Shown one piece after another: positions 1-5,874 of a DNA stretch of 10,400 bases. Below the pieces are notes generated by a model. That model saw only the letters and a list, made by a program, of their open reading frames with translations, did no database searches and had not been told where the DNA came from. The stretch comes from Comamonadaceae bacterium (GTDB taxonomy: Bacteria > Pseudomonadota > Gammaproteobacteria > Burkholderiales > Burkholderiaceae_C), in NCBI GenBank assembly GCA_947464665.1, contig CANHXV010000060.1:1-10400 (forward strand), read 5' to 3'. A program made the position numbers and the translations under genes. How positions within the stretch are numbered: position 1 is the stretch's first letter; each line of letters opens with the position of its first letter.

Positions 1-889
1 CGACCGTCTTGAACTGAATGCCTGCGGCTTGCAGCTTGCCGCTGTATTCGGCCACGCTCTTGTCCCAAAGGGCGCGTTGCTCCATTTGGGCTTCACGGGA
101 AAATTTCATCAAGCTGGCCTGATCGTCTTTGCTCATCTTGTCCCAAGTGACCTTGGACATGACAAAAATTTCCGGAATGATCAGATGGGTTGTCTGGGTG
201 TAAAACTTGACCCCAGTGGAATAGTGGTTGGCTGTGAACAAGGTCGGTGGGTTGTTTTCCGCCCCATCCACCACGCCGGTTTGCAAGGCGCTGTAGGTGT
301 CGTTGTGGCCCATGGTGATGCCATTACCGCCCATGGCGTTCATGGTGTCGACAAACAAGGGGTTGCCCATCACACGGATCTTGAGACCTTTGAGGTCGGC
401 AGGCGACTTGATTTCCTTCTTGGTGTAGAGGCTGCGCGAGCCGCTGTCCATCCAACCCAGCGCGACCAGGCGTGCAGGACTGTTGGTGATCTTATCTAGG
501 ATTTCCTTACCCACGGGGCCGTCGATCACAGCACGCATGTGCGCTTCATCACGGAACACAAATGGCATGTTGAACACGTTCACATCGGGCACCACTGGGC
601 CCAAGATGCCCAATGAAATGCGCGCAATTTGGATCGCACCAATTTGAGTTTGCTCAACCACTTCTTTTTCAGAGCCCAGCACACCGCCAGGGAACATCTG
701 TAGCTTGTATCGGCCACCCGTGGCAGATTCCAGCTTTTTGCCCAAATTTTCAACCGCTACCACGTTGGGATAGCCAGCCGGATGTACGTCCGAAGCCTTC
801 AGCACAGTTTGCGCCGAGGCCATGGGGATCAAAGCCAAAGACAGTACGACCGCTGCCGCGGAGGAAATCAGGTTTCTGCGAAAGTTCAT
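1..889 (-). CDS. dctP: TRAP transporter solute-binding protein, DctP family (3' end outside window)
   Basis: This is the periplasmic binding protein of a tripartite ATP-independent periplasmic (TRAP) transporter, which captures an organic acid and hands it to the DctQ/DctM membrane subunits. The first 296 residues are in the window; the C-terminus and any dctQM genes lie beyond the left edge. Residues 1-26 form a signal peptide (MNFRR, a hydrophobic stretch, cleavage after ASA). The twin arginine is only a loose Tat match. Family hallmarks follow: FPGGVLGSEKEVVEQ (66-80), IRVMGNP (171-177, with the Arg that usually pairs with the ligand carboxylate) and ALQTGVVDGAEN (201-212). The start is supported by AGGAG six bases upstream of ATG 889. 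It is divergent from a GntR/FCD regulator that precedes uronate/aldarate genes, so a hexuronate such as D-glucuronate or D-galacturonate is the inferred ligand. Family assignment is firm; ligand is inference. Confidence 0.93.
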   Translation of the reverse strand, partial: MNFRRNLISSAAAVVLSLALIPMASAQTVLKASDVHPAGYPNVVAVENLGKKLESATGGRYKLQMFPGGVLGSEKEVVEQTQIGAIQIARISLGILGPVVPDVNVFNMPFVFRDEAHMRAVIDGPVGKEILDKITNSPARLVALGWMDSGSRSLYTKKEIKSPADLKGLKIRVMGNPLFVDTMNAMGGNGITMGHNDTYSALQTGVVDGAENNPPTLFTANHYSTGVKFYTQTTHLIIPEIFVMSKVTWDKMSKDDQASLMKFSREAQMEQRALWDKSVAEYSGKLQAAGIQFKTV

Positions 890-932
890 CTATGTCTCCT
901 GTAGGAAGTTGTGAAAGCCATTGAATACAACC

Positions 933-962
933 AATATACTAGAAAGCAACCAAGTAAGTCAT
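933..962 (-). promoter_or_regulatory. Predicted sigma-70 promoter of dctP
   Basis: On the minus strand, TATATT (933-938) matches the -10 consensus at five of six positions. ATGACT (957-962), 18 bp upstream, matches the -35 consensus at four of six. Transcription would start near 926 and leave a leader of about 37 nt with AGGAG before ATG 889. The -35 overlaps the candidate GntR operator at 958-977, which fits repression. This is predicted by eye only. Confidence 0.5.
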
Positions 963-977
963 CAGTTGTCATACAAT
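958..977. promoter_or_regulatory. Candidate GntR/FCD operator between dctP and the regulator gene
   Basis: The sequence GTCATCAGTTGTCATACAAT contains the perfect inverted repeat TTGT-CAT-ACAA (966-976). This has the GT-N3-AC geometry known for FadR-subfamily GntR operators. It overlaps the predicted -35 of dctP on one strand and of the regulator on the other, so one bound dimer could control both. A related sequence (GTCATCAAGTTGT at 1803) precedes gudD. The dyad is seen directly; the binding protein is inferred from the adjacent gene. Confidence 0.5.
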
Positions 978-994
978 AGAGTCCGCATTATGCT
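966..994 (+). promoter_or_regulatory. Predicted sigma-70 promoter of the GntR-family regulator gene
   Basis: TTGTCA (966-971; five of six to TTGACA) and TATGCT (989-994; four of six to TATAAT) are separated by 17 bp. Transcription would start near 1001, giving a leader of about 28 nt. The -35 is the left half of the candidate operator dyad, so autorepression is likely. This is a sequence prediction only. Confidence 0.45.
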
Positions 995-1028
995 TCGCCT
1001 TTGCCATTTAGTCAGCTAGGGATTACCC

Positions 1029-1757
1029 ATGGATTCAATGACGGCTTCACTGAGAAAACCCGGCGGTCTGGCCATTCAATTGGTTCACGCCATGACAGAC
1101 CAAATTCGCAACGGCCGCCTCAAAGCGGGCGACAAACTGCCCACCGAAGCGGCCATCATGAAAGACTTTGGCGTGAGCCGCACCGTGGTGCGTGAAGCCA
1201 TCTCCCGGCTGCAAGCGTCAGGCTGGGTCGATACGCGCCACGGCATTGGCACCTTCGTGCTGCTCCAAAGCGAACACCCCTCTTTTCGCATCAGCGCAGA
1301 GCACATGGGCACCCTGCGTGAAGTCATTGCCTTGCTGGAGTTTCGCATCAGCGTAGAAACCGAGGCCGCCGCATTGGCCGCTGTGCGACGCGGGCCTGAA
1401 AATCTGGCAGAACTCCAGTCCGCATTGCTCGCCTTCAACTGCGCCACTGAGGAGGGCCGGGACGCGGTGGTTGCCGACCACCAATTCCATCAGGAAATTG
1501 CCCGTGCCACCCAAAATCATCACTTCACTGACCTGATGAATTCGCTGGGCGCAGGCGTGATTCCTCGTGCCCGCATCAGCAGCATCTTGAGTTCCGACCC
1601 CGAACGACAGAACTACCTCAGGCGGGTCAATCAAGAACACGAGAGCATTTACAACGCCATCGCCGAGCAAGATGTGGAAGCGGCGCGCGCCGCGATGCGC
1701 ACCCATCTGGCTAACAGCCGAGAGCGGCTGCGCAAAAGCGACCCCGACAGCCTCTGA
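1029..1757 (+). CDS. GntR family transcriptional regulator, FadR subfamily with FCD ligand domain
   Basis: This is a 242-residue DNA-binding regulator, probably the local repressor of the uronate/aldarate genes. Residues 13-78 form the winged helix-turn-helix: LKAGDKLPTEAAIMKDFGVS, then SRTVVREAISRLQASGWV and the HGIGTFV wing. Residues 97-232 form the all-helical FCD domain. The usual FCD metal/ligand residues are visible as D150 and H154 (DHQFH), H204 (QEH) and H226 (THL). AGGG at 1018-1021 lies seven bases before the ATG. The gene is divergent from the TRAP binding protein and 78 bp upstream of gudD, with a dyad operator candidate at its promoter. The effector is probably a uronate or an aldarate intermediate, as for ExuR/UxuR/LgoR-type relatives, but it cannot be read from sequence. 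Length is normal for the subfamily, and no terminator separates the gene from gudD. Confidence 0.93.
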   Translation: MDSMTASLRKPGGLAIQLVHAMTDQIRNGRLKAGDKLPTEAAIMKDFGVSRTVVREAISRLQASGWVDTRHGIGTFVLLQSEHPSFRISAEHMGTLREVIALLEFRISVETEAAALAAVRRGPENLAELQSALLAFNCATEEGRDAVVADHQFHQEIARATQNHHFTDLMNSLGAGVIPRARISSILSSDPERQNYLRRVNQEHESIYNAIAEQDVEAARAAMRTHLANSRERLRKSDPDSL

Positions 1758-1802
1758 CACCGAAATTGCGGCTTCACCCGAGTTTTCCCCAATGTACCAG
1801 AC

Positions 1803-1823
1803 GTCATCAAGTTGTACGATGTC
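1803..1823. promoter_or_regulatory. Second candidate regulator site, upstream of gudD
   Basis: GTCATCAAGTTGTACGATGTC, 12 bases before the gudD ATG, shares GTCATCA plus GTTGT (one-base insertion between them) with the candidate operator at 958. In the other alignment, TTGTACGATGTC matches the reverse complement of that operator (TTGTATGACAAC) at 8 of 12 positions. Its own dyad symmetry is imperfect, so it is weaker evidence than the first site. It suggests gudD and the genes after it belong to the same regulon. I could not identify a convincing -35/-10 pair in the 78-base gap. Confidence 0.35.
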
Positions 1824-1835
1824 TATTGACTAAAC

Positions 1836-3179
1836 ATGCTAAACATGACTTCTCCGAACACCCCCCACGTCACACGCATGCAGGTGATCCCTGTGGCAGG
1901 TCGTGACGGTATGCTGCTTAATTTAAGTGGCGCACACGGGCCCTTCTTCACACGCAACATCGTGATCCTGACCGACTCAAGTGGCAACACAGGTATTGGG
2001 GAAGTCCCAGGCGGTGAAAAAATTCGCCAAACCATTGAGGATGCAAAGCCTTGGATAGAAGGCCAAAGTATTGGGCAATACAAAAATTTACTGAATTCAC
2101 TTCAACAAAAATTCGCTGACCGCGATGCAGGCGGGCGCGGCAATCAAACATTTGATTTGCGCATAGCCATTCACGCCGTCACGGCCCTTGAAAGCGCACT
2201 TCTCGACTTGTTAGGCCAGCACTTGGGCGTGCCGGTCGCAGCCCTACTGGGTGAAGGTCAACAGCGCAGCAGCGTGCAAGTTCTGGGTTATTTGTTCTAC
2301 TTGGCAGATCGCAACAAAACAGACCTGCCCTACATCAGCGAGCCCCAAGCCGACAATGATTGGCAGCGCTTGCGACATGAACAAGCACTCACCCCCGAAG
2401 CTATCGTGAAATTAGCCAAGGCGGCCCAAGATCGCTACGGCTTCCAAGACTTCAAACTCAAGGGTGGCGTGTTGCGAGGCGAAGAAGAGGTCGAGGCCAT
2501 TGTGGCCTTGCACGAAAGCTTTCCCGATGCGCGCATTACCTTGGACCCCAATGGCGGTTGGCTTTTGAAAGATGCCATTCGCTTGTTGCGCGATCACAGA
2601 AACACCATGGCCTATGCCGAAGATCCATGCGGTGCAGAAGGCGTTTATTCGGGTCGCGAAGTCATGGCCGAATTCAAGCGCGCCACTGGCCTTCCAACAG
2701 CGACCAACATGGTGGCTACGGACTGGCGCGAAATGGCGCACAGCATTCAACTTCAGTCTGTTGACATTCCCTTGGCTGATCCGCATTTTTGGACACTTCA
2801 AGGCTCAGTCCGGGTGGCGCAGTTGTGTCAGATGTACAACCTCACTTGGGGCTCGCATTCCAACAATCACTTCGATGTGTCGTTGGCCATGTTCACGCAC
2901 TGTGCAGCGGCAGCGCCTGGCAAAGTGACCGCCATCGACACGCACTGGATTTGGCAAGATGGGCAATACCTCACCCAAGATCCCTTGCAAATCAAGGACG
3001 GCATGATTCAAGTACCCACTCAACCTGGCTTGGGAGTGAAACTCAACATGGAGGCCGTTGAAGCTGCCCACCAACTTTATTTGCAACATGGTCTGGGCGC
3101 TCGCAACGATGCCATGGCCATGCAATATCTCATTCCAGGCTGGACCTTCAATCCCAAATTGCCAGCGCTGGTTCGCTAA
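1836..3179 (+). CDS. gudD: Glucarate dehydratase
   Basis: This enolase-superfamily enzyme dehydrates D-glucarate (and usually L-idarate) to 5-keto-4-deoxy-D-glucarate in the cytoplasm. At 447 residues it matches the family (E. coli GudD, 446), and similarity runs end to end. The N-terminal capping domain carries NLSGAHGPFFTRNIV (29-43). The barrel has the KxK acid/base motif at K207 and K209 (FKLKGG), metal ligands D237 (LDPNG), E262 (YAEDPCGAE) and N291 (ATNM), and catalytic H341 in HSNNHFD. The C-terminus has the family motif ARNDAMAMQYLIPGWTF. No clear Shine-Dalgarno precedes ATG 1836; ATG 1845 (residue 4) is an equally possible start. The gene is first of four same-strand catabolic genes (gudD, aldolase, udh, kinase) with gaps of 27, 32 and 9 nt, very likely one operon. 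Confidence 0.96.
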   Translation: MLNMTSPNTPHVTRMQVIPVAGRDGMLLNLSGAHGPFFTRNIVILTDSSGNTGIGEVPGGEKIRQTIEDAKPWIEGQSIGQYKNLLNSLQQKFADRDAGGRGNQTFDLRIAIHAVTALESALLDLLGQHLGVPVAALLGEGQQRSSVQVLGYLFYLADRNKTDLPYISEPQADNDWQRLRHEQALTPEAIVKLAKAAQDRYGFQDFKLKGGVLRGEEEVEAIVALHESFPDARITLDPNGGWLLKDAIRLLRDHRNTMAYAEDPCGAEGVYSGREVMAEFKRATGLPTATNMVATDWREMAHSIQLQSVDIPLADPHFWTLQGSVRVAQLCQMYNLTWGSHSNNHFDVSLAMFTHCAAAAPGKVTAIDTHWIWQDGQYLTQDPLQIKDGMIQVPTQPGLGVKLNMEAVEAAHQLYLQHGLGARNDAMAMQYLIPGWTFNPKLPALVR

Positions 3180-3206
3180 TTTTTTGACTCACACCGCCAT
3201 CAAGCC

Positions 3207-3971
3207 ATGCTATCCATTCACAACAAATTCAAACAGGCCATTCGCAGTGGTCAAAAACAAATTGGCCTGTGGTCCCATTTGTGCAGCCCCATCAGCATCG
3301 AAATTTTGGCTGACTGCGGCTACGACTGGTTGTTGCTCGACATGGAGCACTCACCCAATGATTTGAGTGAAATCATGGCCCAACTTCAAGCCATGAAAGG
3401 CGGCAGCGCCACCCCCATCGTGCGTCCCCCATGGAATGACATGGTGACCTTCAAACGATTGCTCGACATTGGCGTGCAAAATTTGTTGGTGCCCTACATC
3501 CAAAATGCAGAAGAAGCACGCAATGCTGTTTCTTACACGCGCTACCCACCTCAAGGGGTGCGGGGTTATGCAGGCGCACCCCGCGCCAGCAACTATGGCC
3601 GTGTGAAAGACTATGCGCACCTCAATGCCAACGAGTTGTGCTTGTTGCTCCAAGTTGAAACGCTGCAGGGCCTAGAAAACTTAGAAGCCATTGCCAATGT
3701 CGATGGCGTTGACGGTGTCTTCATTGGCCCAGGCGACTTGTCTGCAGCGCTGGGGCATTTAGGCAACCCCAAACATCCAGAAGTATTGAAAGTGATTGAC
3801 GATGCCATTGCACGCATCAAGGCTTGCGGCAAAGCGCCTGGCATTCTGACTGGCGACGAAAGCTTGGCCAAACACTATGTGGCACAAGGCTGCTTGTTTG
3901 TGGCGGTGGGTGCCGATCAAAACGTTTTGCGTGACAGCGCGACGGCACTGGCTCAACGCTTCAAAAGCTAA
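3207..3971 (+). CDS. garL: 2-keto-3-deoxy-D-glucarate aldolase, HpcH/HpaI family (GarL-like)
   Basis: This is a class II, divalent-metal-dependent pyruvate aldolase. In this context it should cleave 5-keto-4-deoxy-D-glucarate, the GudD product, into pyruvate and tartronate semialdehyde. The 254 residues match E. coli GarL (256) with a constant offset of two: E47 and catalytic-base H48 in DMEHSPND, R73 in VRPPWND for the pyruvate carboxylate, and metal ligands E151 (QVET) and D177 (IGPGDLSAALGHLGN). ATG 3207 has no obvious Shine-Dalgarno sequence and lies 27 nt after the gudD stop, so translational coupling is plausible. HpaI-family aldolases are promiscuous, and 4-hydroxy-2-oxoheptanedioate or 2-keto-3-deoxy-L-rhamnonate aldolase activity cannot be ruled out from sequence. 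The gudD neighbour makes the GarL role the best call. Confidence 0.88.
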   Translation: MLSIHNKFKQAIRSGQKQIGLWSHLCSPISIEILADCGYDWLLLDMEHSPNDLSEIMAQLQAMKGGSATPIVRPPWNDMVTFKRLLDIGVQNLLVPYIQNAEEARNAVSYTRYPPQGVRGYAGAPRASNYGRVKDYAHLNANELCLLLQVETLQGLENLEAIANVDGVDGVFIGPGDLSAALGHLGNPKHPEVLKVIDDAIARIKACGKAPGILTGDESLAKHYVAQGCLFVAVGADQNVLRDSATALAQRFKS

Positions 3972-4003
3972 ACACAGCAAATAAAATTTCAAAAAAGACA
4001 GTC

Positions 4004-4825
4004 ATGCTTAATCCCTCAGCCAGCCCTCTTAAATTTCCTCGCCTTCTGCTCACCGGCGCAGGCGGCAACTTGGGCAAAGAACTCAGGCCTCGTCTAAAGT
4101 CCTATTGCGATGTCCTTCGCGTCAGCCACCGGAGCGATTTAGGTCCCAGCGCACCTGGTGAAGAAATCATGCTGGCCTCTTTGGAGAACAAAGATCAAAT
4201 GATGGCGCTCATGAAGAATGTGGATGCCGTGGTGCACATGGGCGGCGTGTCCACCGAGCAAGCTTGGGATCCTATCTTGGCCAGTAACATTGTGGGCATG
4301 GTCAACCTGTACGAAGCAGCCAGATTGCAAGGCACGAAGCGCATTGTATTTGCAAGCTCCAACCACGTCACAGGCTTTTACCGACAAGACGAAGTGGTCA
4401 ATACCAAAATGCCGCCCAAGCCCGATGGTTTCTATGGTTTATCCAAAGCATTTGGCGAGGATCTTGCAGAACTTTATTGGGCGCGCTGGGGCATTGAAAC
4501 AGTTAGCTTGCGAATTGGCTCATCCTATGTCGAACCTAAAGATCGCCGCATGCTGGCCACATGGTTGAGCTTTGACGATTTAGAACGCTTAGTGGTATCT
4601 GCCCTCACAGCACCCATCGTTGGCCACACCATCATCTACGGTATGTCCGACAACCAAACCACTTGGTGGGACAACACACATGCCAAACACATTGGCTATC
4701 GCCCTCTGGACAGCTCGGATGTTTTCAGAAGCTCGGTAGAAGCCAGGCAAACCACTATCGATGGCAACGATAAGGCCGCCATTTACCAAGGCGGCGCATT
4801 TGTCAAAGCATCACCGCATGGCTAA
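4004..4825 (+). CDS. udh: NAD-dependent uronate dehydrogenase
   Basis: This short-chain (extended-SDR/epimerase-like) dehydrogenase oxidises D-glucuronate or D-galacturonate at C1 to the aldarolactone, which opens to the aldarate, using NAD+. At 273 residues it is close to characterised Udh enzymes (about 265). The Rossmann motif TGAGGNLG is at 17-24. The family-typical SSNHVTGFY (118-126) supplies the catalytic Ser, and YGLSK (144-148) supplies catalytic Tyr144 and Lys148. IGSSYVEPKDRRMLATW (171-187) is another Udh signature. It lies 32 nt after the aldolase, 9 nt before the kinase. Its product D-glucarate is the GudD substrate, so the enzyme that starts the oxidative route is encoded third in the operon. 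No dedicated aldarolactonase is visible in the window. Uronate preference cannot be read from sequence. Confidence 0.92.
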   Translation: MLNPSASPLKFPRLLLTGAGGNLGKELRPRLKSYCDVLRVSHRSDLGPSAPGEEIMLASLENKDQMMALMKNVDAVVHMGGVSTEQAWDPILASNIVGMVNLYEAARLQGTKRIVFASSNHVTGFYRQDEVVNTKMPPKPDGFYGLSKAFGEDLAELYWARWGIETVSLRIGSSYVEPKDRRMLATWLSFDDLERLVVSALTAPIVGHTIIYGMSDNQTTWWDNTHAKHIGYRPLDSSDVFRSSVEARQTTIDGNDKAAIYQGGAFVKASPHG

Positions 4826-4834
4826 GCCTATTGC

Positions 4835-5770
4835 ATGAAACCCATTCGTTTTGCAGCCATTGGCGAGTGCATGCTCGAAGTGCAGGCCAACGGCTTTGGG
4901 CCTGCAGTTTTTGCTTATGGCGGTGACACCTTCAATACCTCGGTCTATTTGAGAAGGTGCTCCAATCCTACAGACATCGAGGTCAGTTATGCCACAGGCT
5001 TGGGTACTGATCAACTCAGTCAATCACTGCAAAAAGAATGGCAAGCCTTAGGGCTCAGGCTTGACGAAGTGGAGTACATCGAAGACCGTCTGCCTGGCAT
5101 GTACCTGATTCAGACGGACAGTCATGGCGAGCGCACTTTTCATTTTTGGCGAGACAACAGTGCGGCACGCGCTTACTTTCAATCGGCTGAAACTGCTTTA
5201 GAAAAAAATGCAGGCACCTTGGACTGTCTTTATTTCAGTGGCATCACATTGGCCATCCTGAACGACGCATCGCGTCAGCGTTTATTTGCCTTGTTAGAAG
5301 GCGCAAAATCAAATGGCTGCCGTGTAGTGTTTGACAATAACTTTCGCCCCAAACTTTGGCCAGACCGCAAAGTTGCACAAAGCGTTTACCTCCAAGCCTT
5401 TGCCAGCTGTCACACCGCCATGATCACACTCGACGATCACCAAGCTGTGTTTGAATGTGATTCTTTGGACGATGCGCTCATTCATGCACAAGGTTTGAAA
5501 ATTTCAGAAGTGGTCATCAAACGCGGTGCTGACCCTACACTCGTCAGACAAGAGCACACCACCGAATGGCTGCCTATTCCAACTCAAGTCGTCAAACAGG
5601 TGGTCGACACTACGGCCGCTGGCGACGCGTTTGCTGCGGGCTATTTGAGTCGTCGCTTGGTAGGTAGCAGGGCTGAAAACTCAGCCCGTTTTGGCAACAC
5701 CTTGGCTGCAAGGGTCATCCAGCACCGCGGTGCCCTCATCCCTTTAGAAGCCATGCGAGACCTGATCTGA
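4835..5770 (+). CDS. kdgK: PfkB-family sugar kinase, probably 2-keto-3-deoxygluconate kinase
   Basis: This ribokinase-fold enzyme most likely phosphorylates 2-keto-3-deoxy-D-gluconate to KDPG, the entry to the lower Entner-Doudoroff pathway. At 311 residues it is close to E. coli KdgK (309). The substrate-side PfkB motif GGDTFN is at 29-34. RTFHFWRDNSAAR (100-112) is typical of KDG kinases, as is DNNFRPKLW (167-175). The C-terminal PfkB signature DTTAAGDAFAAGY (258-270) holds catalytic base D264 and the anion hole. ATG 4835 is 9 nt after the udh stop with no clear Shine-Dalgarno, suggesting translational coupling. The kinase does not act on any intermediate of the GudD/GarL route, so either another branch feeds it or its true substrate differs. 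PfkB-family membership is certain; the KDG substrate is likely. Confidence 0.85.
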   Translation: MKPIRFAAIGECMLEVQANGFGPAVFAYGGDTFNTSVYLRRCSNPTDIEVSYATGLGTDQLSQSLQKEWQALGLRLDEVEYIEDRLPGMYLIQTDSHGERTFHFWRDNSAARAYFQSAETALEKNAGTLDCLYFSGITLAILNDASRQRLFALLEGAKSNGCRVVFDNNFRPKLWPDRKVAQSVYLQAFASCHTAMITLDDHQAVFECDSLDDALIHAQGLKISEVVIKRGADPTLVRQEHTTEWLPIPTQVVKQVVDTTAAGDAFAAGYLSRRLVGSRAENSARFGNTLAARVIQHRGALIPLEAMRDLI

Positions 5771-5781
5771 AGTGTCACTTC
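5769..5781. repeat. Perfect 13-bp dyad at the end of kdgK
   Basis: GAAGTG-T-CACTTC is a perfect inverted repeat with a single central base, overlapping the kdgK stop codon. The one-base centre rules out a stable terminator hairpin, and no T-tract follows. It could be a protein-binding dyad just upstream of the rpoH control region, or chance. I do not recognise a known operator. Confidence 0.3.
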
Positions 5782-5795
5782 TTGATAAAGATCAA
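5782..5795. promoter_or_regulatory. Perfect FNR/Anr-type box upstream of rpoH
   Basis: TTGAT-AAAG-ATCAA matches all ten specified positions of the FNR/Anr consensus TTGAT-N4-ATCAA. Ten fixed bases are expected by chance about once per million positions, or about 0.01 times in this window (less rare in this AT-rich gap). The centre is 5788.5, near -33 relative to a start predicted from TATAAA at 5810. That would overlap the -35 region and suggests repression rather than standard -41.5 activation, unless another start is used. Confidence 0.55.
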
Positions 5796-5809
5796 TAAAA
5801 TCAATCAGT

Positions 5810-5815
5810 TATAAA
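5810..5815 (+). promoter_or_regulatory. Possible -10 element of the rpoH promoter
   Basis: TATAAA matches the sigma-70 -10 consensus at five of six positions and ends one base before the CIRCE element, so transcription would begin near 5822, inside the CIRCE. No good -35 lies 16-18 bp upstream (TTGATA at 5782 is 22 bp away). I also see no sigma-32-type CCCCAT -10. The promoter may depend on an activator or be weak. Confidence 0.35.
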
Positions 5816-5816
5816 T

Positions 5817-5843
5817 TTAGCACTCCATTCAAGAGAGTGCTAA
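5817..5843. promoter_or_regulatory. CIRCE element (HrcA operator) upstream of rpoH
   Basis: The inverted repeat TTAGCACTC (5817-5825), nine-base spacer (5826-5834), GAGTGCTAA (5835-5843) is an exact match to the CIRCE consensus in both arms and spacer length. CIRCE is bound by the HrcA repressor, whose folding depends on GroEL, and normally precedes groES-groEL or hrcA/dnaK operons. Here it lies 31 bases before the rpoH start and directly after the candidate -10, a position suited to blocking initiation. This places sigma-32 synthesis under probable HrcA control. The 18 fixed positions make chance occurrence negligible. Confidence 0.95.
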
Positions 5844-5860
5844 AATCCAATCCATTATGG

Positions 5861-5867
5861 AAAGGAG
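5861..5867 (+). promoter_or_regulatory. Shine-Dalgarno sequence that sets the rpoH start
   Basis: AAAGGAG lies seven bases before ATG 5875. It falls downstream of the in-frame ATG at 5857, so it cannot serve that codon. It is the strongest ribosome binding site on the plus strand of this window and makes ATG 5875 the likely start. Confidence 0.85.
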
Positions 5868-5874
5868 TTCTGGT

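Noticed and set aside
29..499. 156-codon plus-strand open frame at the left edge
   Set aside because: It is antisense to the TRAP binding protein, whose minus-strand reading gives a signal peptide and clear DctP motifs; the plus-strand translation has no recognisable domain.
1218..1760. 180-codon minus-strand open frame opposite the GntR regulator
   Set aside because: The sense strand encodes a complete winged helix plus FCD protein. The antisense frame is a by-product of codon bias with no family features.
1826..1831. TTGACT before gudD as a -35 element
   Set aside because: It lies only five bases before the ATG and has no -10 at the required distance upstream of any sensible gudD start.
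5781..5806. Sigma-32-type promoter for rpoH starting at CTTGAT
   Set aside because: The -35 half resembles CTTGA, but no CCCCAT-like -10 follows at 13-15 bp, and the bases are better explained as part of the FNR-type box.
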